Origin: Lepidostoma basale
Lineage: Eukaryota > Arthropoda > Insecta > Trichoptera > Lepidostomatidae
Length of the DNA stretch: 64,000 nt
NCBI GenBank assembly: GCA_022606425.2
Contig: JAHDVF020001469.1
Coordinates: 620,001-684,000 of the forward strand
Direction: 5' to 3'
The position numbers were made by a program, and so were the translations under genes. Positions 50,411 through 60,404 of the stretch are shown here, one piece after another. Below the pieces are notes generated by a model. That model saw nothing but the letters and a program-made list of their open reading frames with translations, searched no databases and was not told the DNA's origin. Each line of letters starts with the position of its first letter. The stretch's first letter is position 1.

Positions 50411-50854
50411 AAAGCCCAATTTCAATTTGCAATTTGGATAAGTCTAAGTTCTCGTGGCGATCGGACGTGTTTTGAAGTATCTCCTAATTTTTCTATAAAT
50501 CTCGCTTATTTTAATACCTAGAGTTCTGTAAATCGGCCCATAGCTTACTTATAATAACGTGTTACTGATTTCATATATGAAATCTTTTTAAAGTGCAAAT
50601 AAACAGTGTTTTTACGTGAATTACAATATCACCATTATTATCTTAAAATCAGTTATTTTGTTTAATACAGGCGTCACAAGCGTGCAAAGTGCCCAACCCA
50701 AACACGTGTGAACTTTTGTGTAGCCAGGGACAAGTGTTGTAAAATTTGTCAACTGATTTATTGGGGTCCCAGATTAGTGTCTACTCAACCTAAATTCTTT
50801 ATTTCAAACGATCCCTTTTTTTCGGTATTCCAAGGAATTACTTCGCCTAGTAAG

Positions 50855-51895
50855 ATGACCTTCAACGAATGCAATTCTTTTGCCGATGCTGCTCGTCTAG
50901 CTAATACGATTAAAAAAGTCCTTGGAACTAATATTCTTAGCAAGGAAAAAAAAATAACAATATCCAAAGCAGTAGACAATCTTATACACTATATAACAGT
51001 GCTCGAAGGAAAAGATACTCCAGTAGATAATGTGCAAAATAGAAATTGCCAAATAAATAATTCCACCTATGCCGAAATAGCAGCTAAACCTTCGATTACG
51101 GAGCTTGGTATAACTCCTAAGCCCCTAAGGCCATCTCTTGTTATCCACCCCAAGCTTGATTCGGGAATAATCTCATCTGTTGAGACCGAACAGTTGGTCA
51201 AGGCAAAAATCAAACCATCACAACTTGGGATCAGAATAACTGGAGTGAGACGGATTTCAAACAATGGAATTTTGATCCATACAGACTCAACCGAGGAGTG
51301 TGAAAAACTTCGCGCCGCAACCAACCTCATTACCTCACTCGAATCAAGATCACCAAAAAAACGAGCTCCAAGGATAATATTCCTCAATGTTCCTAGGGAA
51401 ACCAGTAACGAGGACTTCATACGACAAGTCCACAAAACAGTACCGGCTCTTCAACTATCAACAATGACCGAGGATCAACTTGTAAACCTGGCGAAGTTTA
51501 GCCATTTAACTGGTCCGCGGGAGGGTCGAACCTGTCATCGGGTGTTCAGCGTGCCTTCGGCTGTGCGGCATACCCTAATAAAGGCGGAGCGCTGCTTTTC
51601 AGACTGGACTGTCTGCCGCATCAGAGACTTCCTGGGAATCACACGCTGCAACAGATGCTGCAGCTTCGGCCATCCGGAGCGTTTCTGCAAGGAACGAGAG
51701 TCCACTTGCGCCCACTGCGCTCAGATTGGACACTCGATCGATACTTGCCCCAATAAAATGGGTCCAGCAAAATGTGCGTCTTGCCTAAAAAACAATCTCG
51801 ACTTTGCCCACCAAACCAAGAATAAGACGGACTGTCCCTCGTATACTAGATACCAGATCATGGCCCTAAACTCAATTGACTATGGCTGCGAATAA
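50855..51895 (+). CDS. LINE ORF1, gag-like nucleic-acid-binding protein with CCHC zinc knuckles
   Basis: 346 codons from the first in-frame ATG (aagATGacc). The frame is open a further 49 codons upstream without an ATG. The N-terminal part contains a helical LANTIKKVLGTNIL-type segment. The middle (GIRITGVRRISNNGILIHTD, then RIIFLNVPRETSNEDFIRQV) looks like two RRM-like/pre-zinc-knuckle folds, as in Jockey/I-type ORF1 proteins. The C-terminus has CNRCCSFGHPERFC and CAHCAQIGHSIDTC, both CX2CX4HX4C, plus a third looser finger (CASC...H...C). It should bind the element's RNA and package it with ORF2. No frameshift or stop is present. It overlaps ORF2 by 14 bases. Confidence 0.88.
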   Translation: MTFNECNSFADAARLANTIKKVLGTNILSKEKKITISKAVDNLIHYITVLEGKDTPVDNVQNRNCQINNSTYAEIAAKPSITELGITPKPLRPSLVIHPKLDSGIISSVETEQLVKAKIKPSQLGIRITGVRRISNNGILIHTDSTEECEKLRAATNLITSLESRSPKKRAPRIIFLNVPRETSNEDFIRQVHKTVPALQLSTMTEDQLVNLAKFSHLTGPREGRTCHRVFSVPSAVRHTLIKAERCFSDWTVCRIRDFLGITRCNRCCSFGHPERFCKERESTCAHCAQIGHSIDTCPNKMGPAKCASCLKNNLDFAHQTKNKTDCPSYTRYQIMALNSIDYGCE

Positions 51896-54815
51896 CTCCT
51901 CAACTAATATCACTAACCAGCAATCATCACACCTAACAGAAGAGAAACTAACTTCCCTCGACAGCTATACACCAATAGAGCCAAGCCTTCGCCTTATCTA
52001 CCTTAACGCCAGAAGTATAAAAAACAAATTAGATGAACTTCAACACTTACTTAAAAGATGCAGCTTCCCAATTCACATCATTGCTATAGCCGAAACTTGG
52101 TTAAATGAGGGCGATGATCTGTTCTATAATTTACCTGGGTACAAATGTGCTTTTACATCTCGTAAATCTAAAAAAGGTGGTGGTGTGGGCATTTATGTAA
52201 AAAACTCTTTACAATTTTCAAAAATTGAGAATATGTGTGTTGATGATAAGGATTGTTTTTTAGGAATTAAATTAGAGTGTAAGGGAATCGCTCCACTCAA
52301 GATATATACAATTTATAGGAAACCCGAAAATAATATTAACCCATTTATTAACTCTCTAGAATCTATACTTAAGAAATCTCGGTGTGAAACATTAATTCTG
52401 GGAGATTTTAATATTGACTTCTCAGTGCCTAGTGACGCTTTATTCAATTACCTAAACACGTTGAAATCTTACCATTTTAACGTTCTTAACCAAACACATA
52501 CGACTCGCGATACCCTAAACCGTAATTCCCTTATTGATCATATAATATCCAACAATACGAAGATAGCTGGCCGGATATCGAATATCGACAGCGATATTAG
52601 CGATCATAATATTTTAATACTGGATTATCTGAAGGATCTCAGGAGACTTCCTAATAATAGAGCCCCCCTTACCACTTCATGTAAAAAAATTAACATTACA
52701 GGTATGAAAAATGACCTGAAATCAAAACAAATTGTCTATAAAAATGATGATTTAAATAACAACTATGATGAATTCTGTCAACACATAAAAAATATAATTG
52801 AGAAGAACACCTATGAATTTAACCCAAAGGGAAAAAACAAAAACAACATTGGAAATACTCCATGGTACGATAGTAGATTGAATGAACTAATTAAAGTACG
52901 ACAATTTTATTTCAAAACATGGAAAAATGCACCGAATAACACAAATCTTACACTAAAAAATAAATCACGAAATGCGGTCACAAGCTATCGACGCACTCTG
53001 AAACAGAATTACTTATCTAATATATTTGATAAAAACTTACACGATTCGCGGCAAACCTGGATAACTATAAACTCCATTCTCAAAAATGACATATCCCATA
53101 AACGGGAACACGTGGACACAATATTAATAAATGATATGGAAGTGAAAGATAAATTATTAATTGCAAACGCTTTTAATACGTACTTCACCTCAGTTGGTCA
53201 TGATCTCGCATCGAAAATTCCAATAATGACCACTGACTCTAATTCAATATCAAACTCTAAATCTGTTCTGCAATCTTTTTACATGACATATACTAATGAA
53301 ACAGAAGTAAAACGCATAATATCGAACTTAAAGAATCGTGCTGCCTCAGGAGTGGACAAAATATCACCCAAAATGTTAAAGGCCTGCAGCGATGAACTGG
53401 CGAATGATTTAGTCAAACTAATAAATAAAACCATCTCCTCTGGTATTTTTCCAAATAAACTGAAAATAGCTAAAGTAGTCCCAATTCATAAAGGCGATTC
53501 CACAAAACATGTTAATAATTATCGCCCGATTTCTATTCTTCCAATCATATCAAAAATATTTGAAACTCTCATGAAGAACAGACTAACAAATTATCTTGAT
53601 AAAATTAAATTTCTTTCACCCAACCAATACGGTTTTACAAAAAAGTCAACCACAAAAAGTGCAACATTTGACATAATAGCCTCACTTCAAAATCACATTG
53701 ACAGCAAAAAGTACACATCTGCTATTTTTATCGATTTAAAGAAAGCGTTTGACACTGTGGACCATAAGATATTGCTCGAAAAGCTTCAATATATTGGAGT
53801 TACGCACAAATACTTAGATCTCTTCAGAAGCTACCTAACAAACAGGTTACAAATAGTTGAAATAGACAGTTATCAGAGCACCATTGAAAGGGTTACATGT
53901 GGAGTACCCCAAGGATCTATCCTGGGCCCACTGCTCTTTCTAATATACATCAATGACATAACAGATCTACAACTACACGGTACACTGCAACTCTATGCAG
54001 ACGACACAGTGATCTTCTATCAACATGAAAATTTAAAGCAATTAGAAACGAATATTCAATCGGATCTTGTGGAACTCGCGGAGTGGCTGAGACTGAACAA
54101 ACTAACAGTTAATGAAAAAAAAACGCACTACCTACTTTTTAATAACAGACCTCACTATGATATAAGCATACAATTAAATGGTCACCTATTACATAAACAA
54201 AACTCTACGAAATATCTGGGATTAATAATCGATGACAAACTAAATTGGAATATGCACATAGAAAAAATTATTAACAAAATAACTCCAGTAATAGGTATTC
54301 TCTATAGATTCCAAAAATTGATAAAAACCAATACTCTGCTTTCTATCTACTATGCATTCGTGCACTCGCACCTATCATACCTGTCCTGTATCTGGGGTTT
54401 TACAACAAAAAAATATATCAACCAACTACAGGTACTACAGAACAGGGCAATAAAAAACATACTTAAACTCCCAGTTGACACCCCCACTAAAGATATCTAC
54501 AAAAATACAAAAATCCTTCCAATAAAAATACTGCCGCTATACGAAATAACTTGTACAATCAAGCAATTGATTCAAAAATCATTACATTTTAATACAACCT
54601 TTAATCTCAACAATGGCATACATGACCATAACACTAGACAAGCAAACAACCTGTATATCCCCAAAGTATCCACTACTAAATACGGAATAAAATCACTTAA
54701 ATTCATAGCTTTTTCTGCACTTAATAGACTTCCGGAACACCTTAAAGATGAAACAAAAAATAATCCACTTAAATTATATTTCCTTAACCAGATTTTAGAA
54801 AATAATGATTTTTAA
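51882..54815 (+). CDS. LINE ORF2: APE endonuclease and reverse transcriptase
   Basis: 977 codons from ATG at 51882; a TTG lies six bases upstream in frame, but the ATG is the natural choice. The endonuclease (residues about 38-250) shows LNARSIKNK (N at 42), AETW (E at 71), LGDFNIDF (D175, N177) and SDH (241-242), all catalytic positions of the AP-type enzyme. The reverse transcriptase (about 470-760) has SGVDKISPKML, YRPISILP, FIDLKKAFDTVDH (616-628), GVPQGSILGP (674-683) and YADD (705-708). The C-terminus (TKKYINQLQVLQNRAIKNIL, HNTRQANNLYIPKV) is the CR1/Jockey type. There is no RNase H domain. Function: nick target DNA and prime reverse transcription of the element RNA. Confidence 0.92.
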   Translation: MAANNSSTNITNQQSSHLTEEKLTSLDSYTPIEPSLRLIYLNARSIKNKLDELQHLLKRCSFPIHIIAIAETWLNEGDDLFYNLPGYKCAFTSRKSKKGGGVGIYVKNSLQFSKIENMCVDDKDCFLGIKLECKGIAPLKIYTIYRKPENNINPFINSLESILKKSRCETLILGDFNIDFSVPSDALFNYLNTLKSYHFNVLNQTHTTRDTLNRNSLIDHIISNNTKIAGRISNIDSDISDHNILILDYLKDLRRLPNNRAPLTTSCKKINITGMKNDLKSKQIVYKNDDLNNNYDEFCQHIKNIIEKNTYEFNPKGKNKNNIGNTPWYDSRLNELIKVRQFYFKTWKNAPNNTNLTLKNKSRNAVTSYRRTLKQNYLSNIFDKNLHDSRQTWITINSILKNDISHKREHVDTILINDMEVKDKLLIANAFNTYFTSVGHDLASKIPIMTTDSNSISNSKSVLQSFYMTYTNETEVKRIISNLKNRAASGVDKISPKMLKACSDELANDLVKLINKTISSGIFPNKLKIAKVVPIHKGDSTKHVNNYRPISILPIISKIFETLMKNRLTNYLDKIKFLSPNQYGFTKKSTTKSATFDIIASLQNHIDSKKYTSAIFIDLKKAFDTVDHKILLEKLQYIGVTHKYLDLFRSYLTNRLQIVEIDSYQSTIERVTCGVPQGSILGPLLFLIYINDITDLQLHGTLQLYADDTVIFYQHENLKQLETNIQSDLVELAEWLRLNKLTVNEKKTHYLLFNNRPHYDISIQLNGHLLHKQNSTKYLGLIIDDKLNWNMHIEKIINKITPVIGILYRFQKLIKTNTLLSIYYAFVHSHLSYLSCIWGFTTKKYINQLQVLQNRAIKNILKLPVDTPTKDIYKNTKILPIKILPLYEITCTIKQLIQKSLHFNTTFNLNNGIHDHNTRQANNLYIPKVSTTKYGIKSLKFIAFSALNRLPEHLKDETKNNPLKLYFLNQILENNDF

Positions 54816-55359
54816 CTTAATATAGTGATTAAACTGTTTACTTTGGAATACTCTTATGTTACCGCAATTTATTTAAAATTATATTAATTTTCTAACTCAT
54901 ATTCTATCTTTTCTTTGTATAAATTATTTCGTGATATTTTCAAAACTCTCCCTGATTTTCTGTTTCAAGCCGAGAATTTATATATTTCTTCATTTCACTC
55001 TCCATTTATTATCTGTGTAGTAAATATTATAGATGTATTATCATAGTAATTTATATTTAACTTTTAAAAAACTTAAATTTAATTGTAATTTTGACTTGCC
55101 GTAATTTGTATTTGCTCGATTATTTAGTTTAGTTAGTTTTAAGTAATTCTATGTATAATTTTTTACAATAAGTATATTTCCTGTTTATAATAATGTATTA
55201 AAAAGTCATGTCATAAATAGTGGGGTATCAGTAATGAGAGTCCTCTCACGATACTCCCAAAATAAAATCGTATAATAAAAAAAAAATAAAAAAAAAAATT
55301 AGTATTTTTCCAGAATAATTGTTTTTAATTGTACACAGTCATTCGTAGAAGAAAAAAAC

Positions 55360-55416
55360 GTGTTTGAGTAGTCAGAGTGCCACATTAGGCTCGCGAACCG
55401 CCGTTTGCGACCACTG
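55360..55416. mobile_element. hAT terminal fragment
   Basis: The sequence ends ggctcgcgaaccgccgtttg then cgaccactg, a classic hAT end (complement CAGTGGTCGCAAACGG). The partner end was not found in the window; the neighbouring LINE may have separated or replaced it. Confidence 0.6.
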
Positions 55417-55529
55417 GTCTAATAGATCCTATTTCTTGCGTATTTGTTCTTATCTGTAAGATTAATATATGTTATAACTCCATATGTTACAACACTGTCT
55501 TTATCCCCACCCATCGGATTTGTTCGGCA

Positions 55530-55650
55530 ATTTAAATTTGAAGGAGCGATACCCCCCCACCGCCGCCCTCCACACACGGGGGGTGGTAGGACACCCCCTT
55601 CCCCCACCACGGCACAAAGGTACCGCGCCGCACCCGAAGAGTGCGTAATT
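55530..55650. other. GC-rich island
   Basis: It has acccccccaccgccgccctc, cacacacggggggtggtagg and acaccccctt. No supported coding frame. It may be low-complexity. Confidence 0.35.
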
Positions 55651-55739
55651 TCCCCGCATATTAAAACATTCTGATGATGTTCGCGCATCAAATATCTTCG
55701 GTATCACCGTGCGAGCGTCAGGGTTGCCACACCACAATT

Positions 55740-56265
55740 ATAAAGTAACGTCTGCCACTCAAAATATTGACTACAATATACCGAAATCTCTTCATTTGGA
55801 AGTTTACTTGAAATAATAATGAAATAAAACCATTTGAATAAAAAAATAGAGTGGTCCCTTATATACTATTAGGCGGTGGAGTTATGTATGTATAAAGGTG
55901 GAGAGGGTATAATTAGGATTGAGGAGAAGGGAGATGTAACGGGAACCTTTTGAACATGGGAATTGATATAAATTTAATTGGTTGTTAATTAAATTTTCAA
56001 TATTTTTGATGGCTTTTTTAATTTCATCAGTTAAATCCCATGTTTGAAATGTTTTCATTCCCCCCCCCCCCCTCCCCGTTTAGTCTTATTGGATTAAAAT
56101 TCACGCCCGCCCTTAGACCCCCTTTAATTAGTATCTATGCAATAGACATTTTATTTATTGATTTTAATGGTTAATTTCTGGATTGGAAATTATTGTGTCA
56201 CAACTGAAACATGTCTGGAATAAATAAAATAATGGGTTTTGAAAATACTAAGTTTAATTATATTT
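55740..56265. other. No gene recognised
   Basis: A 12-C run is at 56059-56070. The string gaaacatgtctggaataaat at 56207 is a short relic of a hammerhead-type end. Confidence 0.35.
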
Positions 56266-56269
56266 ATTC

Positions 56270-56640
56270 ATTGTTGTTTCTTGAACAATGATGTAAAACT
56301 CTATATTAAATACTTAATACGTATGAAAACGTCTGTTTTCTAGAAGTTTTATTAAAATTTATCTGAAACATGTCGTTCGCATTAATTATAATAAAAATTC
56401 TTGAAAACCCACGTTTTCATTGATATAATATAATAATTTAATATGGAGTTTTACATCATTAAAAAAAAAAACAATAAATGAATAAATTGATTAATCTATT
56501 TATTCAAATAACAAGATTTAATGGATTTTTTTAAAATTCATGAAAACGACTGTTTTTTTAATGTTCATATTTTATAGGAATAAAATGTTTTGCCTTGCTT
56601 AGGCATTATCAAATGTTGCGAGAATCATTTCAAATATTTT
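56270..56640. repeat. Two foldback family P copies side by side
   Basis: Copy one (56270-56480) has acgtatgaaaacgtctgttt, tctagaagttttattaaaat and the complementary arm with attcttgaaaacccacg. Copy two (56510-56640) has gaaaacgactgttttttt, cttgcttaggcattatcaaa. Both cores are decayed. Confidence 0.6.
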
Positions 56641-56644
56641 TGAC

Positions 56645-57000
56645 ATAAACACTTTTTTTTTAAATGCTACACCCCTGTTTTTAACCCCTTCCACGCGATC
56701 CACAACCCTTTCTGTATATTTTCCTACGCGCCTACGTAGCCGATTACTACTTTTAGGGAAATTACACCTTAAGTATTTACCCAGATGGCGTTAGTAGGAC
56801 CCCCCGCTCCCACCCCCTTTACCCCTCTTCGATTCCCCTTTCCCCCCTCCACACACACACACACTCGCACGCGAATTACGTTTCATCTTTCACGCTTGAC
56901 GATTTTCATTATTCTCACATATTACAATATCTCTTCCTTCACGATTGTCCCCGGTATGTGTACGCCATTTTACAAATTAATTAAACATTGCATATTGAAT
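56645..57000. other. No gene recognised
   Basis: C-rich pyrimidine tracts at 56780-56870 (ccccccgctcccaccccctt), then AT-rich. No coding evidence. Confidence 0.35.
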
Positions 57001-57289
57001 TATTCTTAACTAACTAACTAACCATCACGCCGTCTACCCAAAGACGTTGGGGAAAAAAATGGTCCGTCGCACTGTTGTTTCCACACATACTTTTCTCGCT
57101 TTCTCAACATTCTTACATCGTTGATGCACGCACGTGGATTTTTCAGAAACTTCACGTGGCCGACATTCAACATTTGATTTATTTTAACGTGCCACGTTTT
57201 CCTCTGTCTTCCTCTATTTTCATCGTTAACACAAACCTCTTTTATCATTATTTATTTACTTATTCTTTCCATGGGTCCAAACCATCTTT

Positions 57290-57942
57290 TTTTTTTATTT
57301 TTTTTATTTAATTTATTTTTTTAAAAACCCAATTGGGTTATATGGTTACATTTCTAGATCCTACCACTAATTATGTACTGCTTCAGACACTTCTTATGTT
57401 GAGTTGTAGTGAGATTCCTTATGTCTTTAGGTAGTTCATTGTAAAGTTTCAGTCCATTGTTCAATATCCTTGATTGTCCTGTCTTAGTTCGTGCAATCGG
57501 TAAGTGATATCTGTCACAATTCCTGGTCCAGTGTCCGTGTATGTCTGAATTTTTAGTTAATTTGTAGGTGCTGTCTGTTGGCTTTTCCATGGTCACTCTG
57601 TGTACAATTTTTAAGGTCTCATATTTGGTCAGGTCTGATATGTCCATTTGTTTAGTTTGTCTGTAAACTTGTATGGTTGGGGTATGGTAGTCAATGTTAT
57701 ATGCTAGTTTTATTATTTTATTTTGTTGTCTTTGGAGTCTGGAGATGTCCTTTTGGTTTCCTGTCCCCCAGAAGGGAATCATATATGTCAGTCGGCTTTT
57801 TACATACGCTTCGTACATCATAACTTTTTCCCTTCTTGGTATGTAATTCTGTATTTTGTAGAAGAGGGAGTATAGCGATGCTAACTTGTCTGTTAGGTTG
57901 TCTATGTGTTTTGTCCATTTTAGTTGTCTGTCCATGACCCTT
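57290..57942 (-). mobile_element. Jockey/CR1-like LINE, 5'-truncated insertion
   Basis: Its 3' A-rich tail is the T run at 57287-57320 and its truncated 5' end is near 57942. It belongs to a family related to, but not identical with, the intact LINE at 50420-55299. Confidence 0.75.
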
Positions 57943-57944
57943 AA
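57354..57944 (-). CDS. Jockey/CR1-like ORF2 C-terminal fragment, open
   Basis: About 197 codons are open on the reverse strand: QLKWTKHIDNLTDKLASLYS, LFYKIQNYIPRREKVMMYEA, VKSRLTYMIPFWGTGNQKDI, SRLQRQQNKIIKLAYNIDYH, HGHWTRNCDRYHLPIARTKT and KLYNELPKDIRN. It corresponds to the last fifth of ORF2 after the polymerase core. The catalytic parts are missing, so it is not a functional gene, but the absence of stops shows a recent insertion. Confidence 0.8.
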   Translation of the reverse strand, partial: LRVMDRQLKWTKHIDNLTDKLASLYSLFYKIQNYIPRREKVMMYEAYVKSRLTYMIPFWGTGNQKDISRLQRQQNKIIKLAYNIDYHTPTIQVYRQTKQMDISDLTKYETLKIVHRVTMEKPTDSTYKLTKNSDIHGHWTRNCDRYHLPIARTKTGQSRILNNGLKLYNELPKDIRNLTTTQHKKCLKQYIISGRI

Positions 57945-58087
57945 TGACCCTTCCATTATTCCTATTCAGGGGACAAATACTCTTGACTATAAAAAGTACC
58001 TTGTCTTCCTAATGTCGAACCATCTCTAATGCGCTCCTGTCTCCTGCGTCAAGAGACTGTCGCACCTCAATATAATTAATAACATTT

Positions 58088-58360
58088 TTGTATCCCTCAC
58101 TATTTCTCATAGGAATGCTGGACTTCAACTCCAGAACTATAGTAAAGCCGAAGCGTTGCCCTAGCACAAATTTCGGGTATCGAGCCTTTGCAGTAGCTGG
58201 CCCATCAGCTTGGAATAGTCTACCTTCTTACCTTAAGTGCATAAATGATCTGAAAGATTTTAAATCAAACCTTAAAACCCATATTTTGCTTCTTAGTAAA
58301 AATAATGTAAATTTTCCCTATTATATAATAAATACGAATGAAAACGCATATTTTCTATAA
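58088..58360 (+). pseudogene. CR1/L2-like ORF2 C-terminus, copy 1
   Basis: It encodes LIGMLDFNSRTIVKPKRCPS, TNFGYRAFAVAGPSAWNSLP, YLKCINDLKDFKSNLKTHIL. The first 19 residues are from upstream sequence of another LINE (a chimeric start). Catalytic parts are missing. The identical second copy is at 58554-58826. Confidence 0.7.
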
Positions 58361-58553
58361 TTTTAATTATATTTTATGGGAATGACATGTTTCGTCTTTC
58401 TAGGCCATTATCACACATTTGATTACACTTTAGAAAGGCAAAACATAAAATACTATAAAAAGTACCTTGTCTTCCTAATGTCGAACCATCTCTAATGCGC
58501 TCCTGTCTCCTGCGTCAAGAGACTGTCGCACCTCAATATAATTAATAACATTT

Positions 58554-58826
58554 TTGTATCCCTCACTATTTCTCATAGGAATGCTGGACTTCAACTCCAG
58601 AACTATAGTAAAGCCGAAGCGTTGCCCTAGCACAAATTTCGGGTATCGAGCCTTTGCAGTAGCTGGCCCATCAGCTTGGAATAGTCTACCTTCTTACCTT
58701 AAGTGCATAAATGATCTGAAAGATTTTAAATCAAACCTTAAAACCCATATTTTGCTTCTTAGTAAAAATAATGTAAATTTTCCCTATTATATAATAAATA
58801 CGAATGAAAACGCATATTTTCTATAA
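58554..58826 (+). pseudogene. CR1/L2-like ORF2 C-terminus, copy 2
   Basis: The translation is identical to 58088-58360. It lies in the second unit of the 466-bp tandem duplication. Confidence 0.7.
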
Positions 58827-59010
58827 TTTTAATTATATTTTATGGGAATGACATGTTTCGTCTTTCTAGGCCATTATCACACATTTGATTACACTTTAGA
58901 AAGGCAAAACATGTCATTCCCATAAAATACAATTAAACTTCCAGAAAGCAGACGTTTTTATTCGTATACATTATTTAATATGGATTTTCATCAATGTTCA
59001 AGAAACAATC
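58797..59010. repeat. Foldback family P, full copy after the duplication
   Basis: Arms: aatacgaatgaaaacgcata ... gggaatgacatgtttcgtct and aaggcaaaacatgtcattcc ... agcagacgtttttattcgta, then attatttaatatggattttc and gttcaagaaacaat. The core lacks GAAA in the right arm (CAAAAC). Confidence 0.7.
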
Positions 59011-59014
59011 ATAT

Positions 59015-59240
59015 ATAACTGATGAATAGGTATATTTATTTCGTAATGTTTTGAAGGTATGCCTTTATCATTGTCATTTTTCTTTTATTAGTTTTTTCAT
59101 AAACTTACATGCATCTGGGATACCAGTTTATTAACTATACATTTTCTTACATGTCACCCAAACCATAAAACATAATAAAACTTCTATAAAACAGCCATTT
59201 TCATTCGTATTGTTTATTTAATATTTTTTTCATGATTAAT
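59015..59240. other. No gene; family P remnant
   Basis: The string ataataaaacttctataaaa then cagccattttcattcgtatt at 59168-59210 is a single family P arm end. The rest is AT-rich. Confidence 0.5.
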
Positions 59241-59241
59241 G

Positions 59242-59689
59242 TTTATTTTTATATACTTAGTATATAACACTCACTTTATTAAAAAATAAATACCAAACAT
59301 GTTTCGGACTAACCGGCCCTTCATCAGTTATATTATATAAATATGAATATTTAAAATATTATAATAATAAAAATTACAAATGTGGTCAGTTTTGACAGAT
59401 ATTAAAATGATTTATTTTGGAACGTTTATGCTTTTGTTAAAACAAAAATTTGGAATAATTTTATATTTATTCATAATATCTGTTATAACAAAAGCATAAA
59501 CGTTCTAAAATAAATAATTTTAACATCTGTCAAAACTGACCACATTTGTTAAAAAAAATTATAATGTTTTAAATATTTATTTTTATATAATATCACCGAT
59601 GAAGGGCTGGTTAGTCCAAAACGTGTGAGTATTTTTTTTATTAAGTAAGTGTGTTGTATACTAAGTATACAAAAAATAAACATTTAACA
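59242..59689. repeat. Complete hammerhead foldback, GGGC family
   Basis: Two arms of about 210 bases are near-perfect inverse copies: tatacttagtatataacact, tgtggtcagttttgacagat, ttattttggaacgtttatgc, ttttgttaaaac with complements on the right. The centre is near 59462. Each arm has a core: 59295-59327 on the reverse strand and 59596-59627 on the + strand, both transcribed outward. Confidence 0.88.
59295..59327 (-). ncRNA. Hammerhead-ribozyme-like motif (CTGATGA box, ACATGT)
   Basis: Reverse strand order: CTGATGA, A, GGGC-CGGTTA-GTCC, GAAA, CATGTT. Both catalytic boxes match the consensus exactly. Stem II has four pairs with one G-U. Stem I pairing is poor. The partner on the other arm has CCGATGA and AAAA and is decayed. 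Confidence 0.6.
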
Positions 59690-59694
59690 TTGTC

Positions 59695-60135
59695 GTTGTA
59701 TTTCTTTAACTCTTCGGAACCAGAAGCGTACGAATACCAACGGTAATCTCTCCCACTGCACCACCGTCACGTTTGACATATCGCGTCATATGAACGCTTA
59801 AAAACACCCTATCGCGCCCCCTTTCGCAACCCCCCTAGGAATCTCTTATCGCCTTGTACAAAGACTCTCCACTTAATATATCGGCATTCTGCCAACCGTG
59901 TTTTTGACTGCGATGTCATTTGACATTGGTTGATAAATTAAATTTGATACGCGAGATTTCCCCCTACAGGTGCCCGCCCTCCACCCCCGCACCTATGGGG
60001 GGTTGGCATCATCCCCGTGATTAATATAGGGTGGTTGTTCCACCCCCTCGAGTATCTTTTGAATTTGTGATTAAAGACTGGTAGAGATGAATACACCATC
60101 GTTTTACGACCAATTTAAGATTTTCTTATATTCAA
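59695..60135. other. No gene recognised
   Basis: GC-richer, CpG-containing DNA at 59720-60050 (ccctccacccccgcacctat). No frame or repeat partner. Confidence 0.35.
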
Positions 60136-60139
60136 TATA

Positions 60140-60375
60140 TCGAATTACTTAACAAATACGAATGAAAACGTCTGTTTTCTTGAAGTTTTGTTATAATTTA
60201 TATGAATGACATGTTTCGCCTTTCTAAGGCATTATTAAATGTGCCTTGAAAATGCCTTAGAATGGGGAAACATATCATCGATATATAAATTATAATAAAA
60301 CTTTTGGAAAAGTACCTTTTCATTTGTATTAATTACTTAATATGTAGCTTTACATCATTGTTCAAGAAACACTAA
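60140..60375. repeat. Foldback family P copy
   Basis: Left arm acaaatacgaatgaaaacgt ... atgaatgacatgtttcgcct. Right arm ataattataataaaactttt ... agctttacatcattgttcaa. The core reads TTTTAATAATGCC-like on the reverse strand and ...GGGGAAACATATC on the + strand, so both cores are altered. Confidence 0.65.
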
Positions 60376-60404
60376 ATATATCCGATTATTTTTAAACGAC
60401 AACA

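Larger units (their letters stand above)
50420..55299 (+). mobile_element. CR1/Jockey-type LINE, apparently full length with two intact ORFs
   Basis: About 4.9 kb: a 5' UTR (50420-50854), two ORFs overlapping by 14 bases, a 3' UTR of about 480 bases with several AATAAA-like strings, and a terminal A-rich tract (cgtataataaaaaaaaaata then aaaaaaaaaaa). The 5' UTR contains gatcggacgtgttttg near its start, which resembles the downstream promoter element of Jockey-type LINEs; the exact 5' end and target duplication were not found. This is the only element here that could encode all its own proteins. Confidence 0.88.
57005..57968 (-). mobile_element. LINE family A copy split by a Jockey-like LINE
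   Basis: The tail ctaactaactaaccatcacg starts at 57007. The reverse strand contains decayed YVNDENRGRQRKTWHVKINQ and MLNVGHVK. The string ccaaaccatctt at 57278-57289 continues after the insertion as aatgacccttccattatt (57943-57960), restoring the family sequence. Confidence 0.75.
57986..58917 (+). repeat. 466-bp tandem duplication, two copies
   Basis: Copy one is 57986-58451 and copy two 58452-58917. Each contains a piece of the TAAA-tailed LINE (agtaccttgtcttcctaatg), a CR1/L2-like ORF2 end, and half of a family P foldback with its hammerhead-like core. The two 90-codon frames inside translate identically. The first copy lacks gtcattcccat at its end, next to an aaaata/actat junction. Confidence 0.92.
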
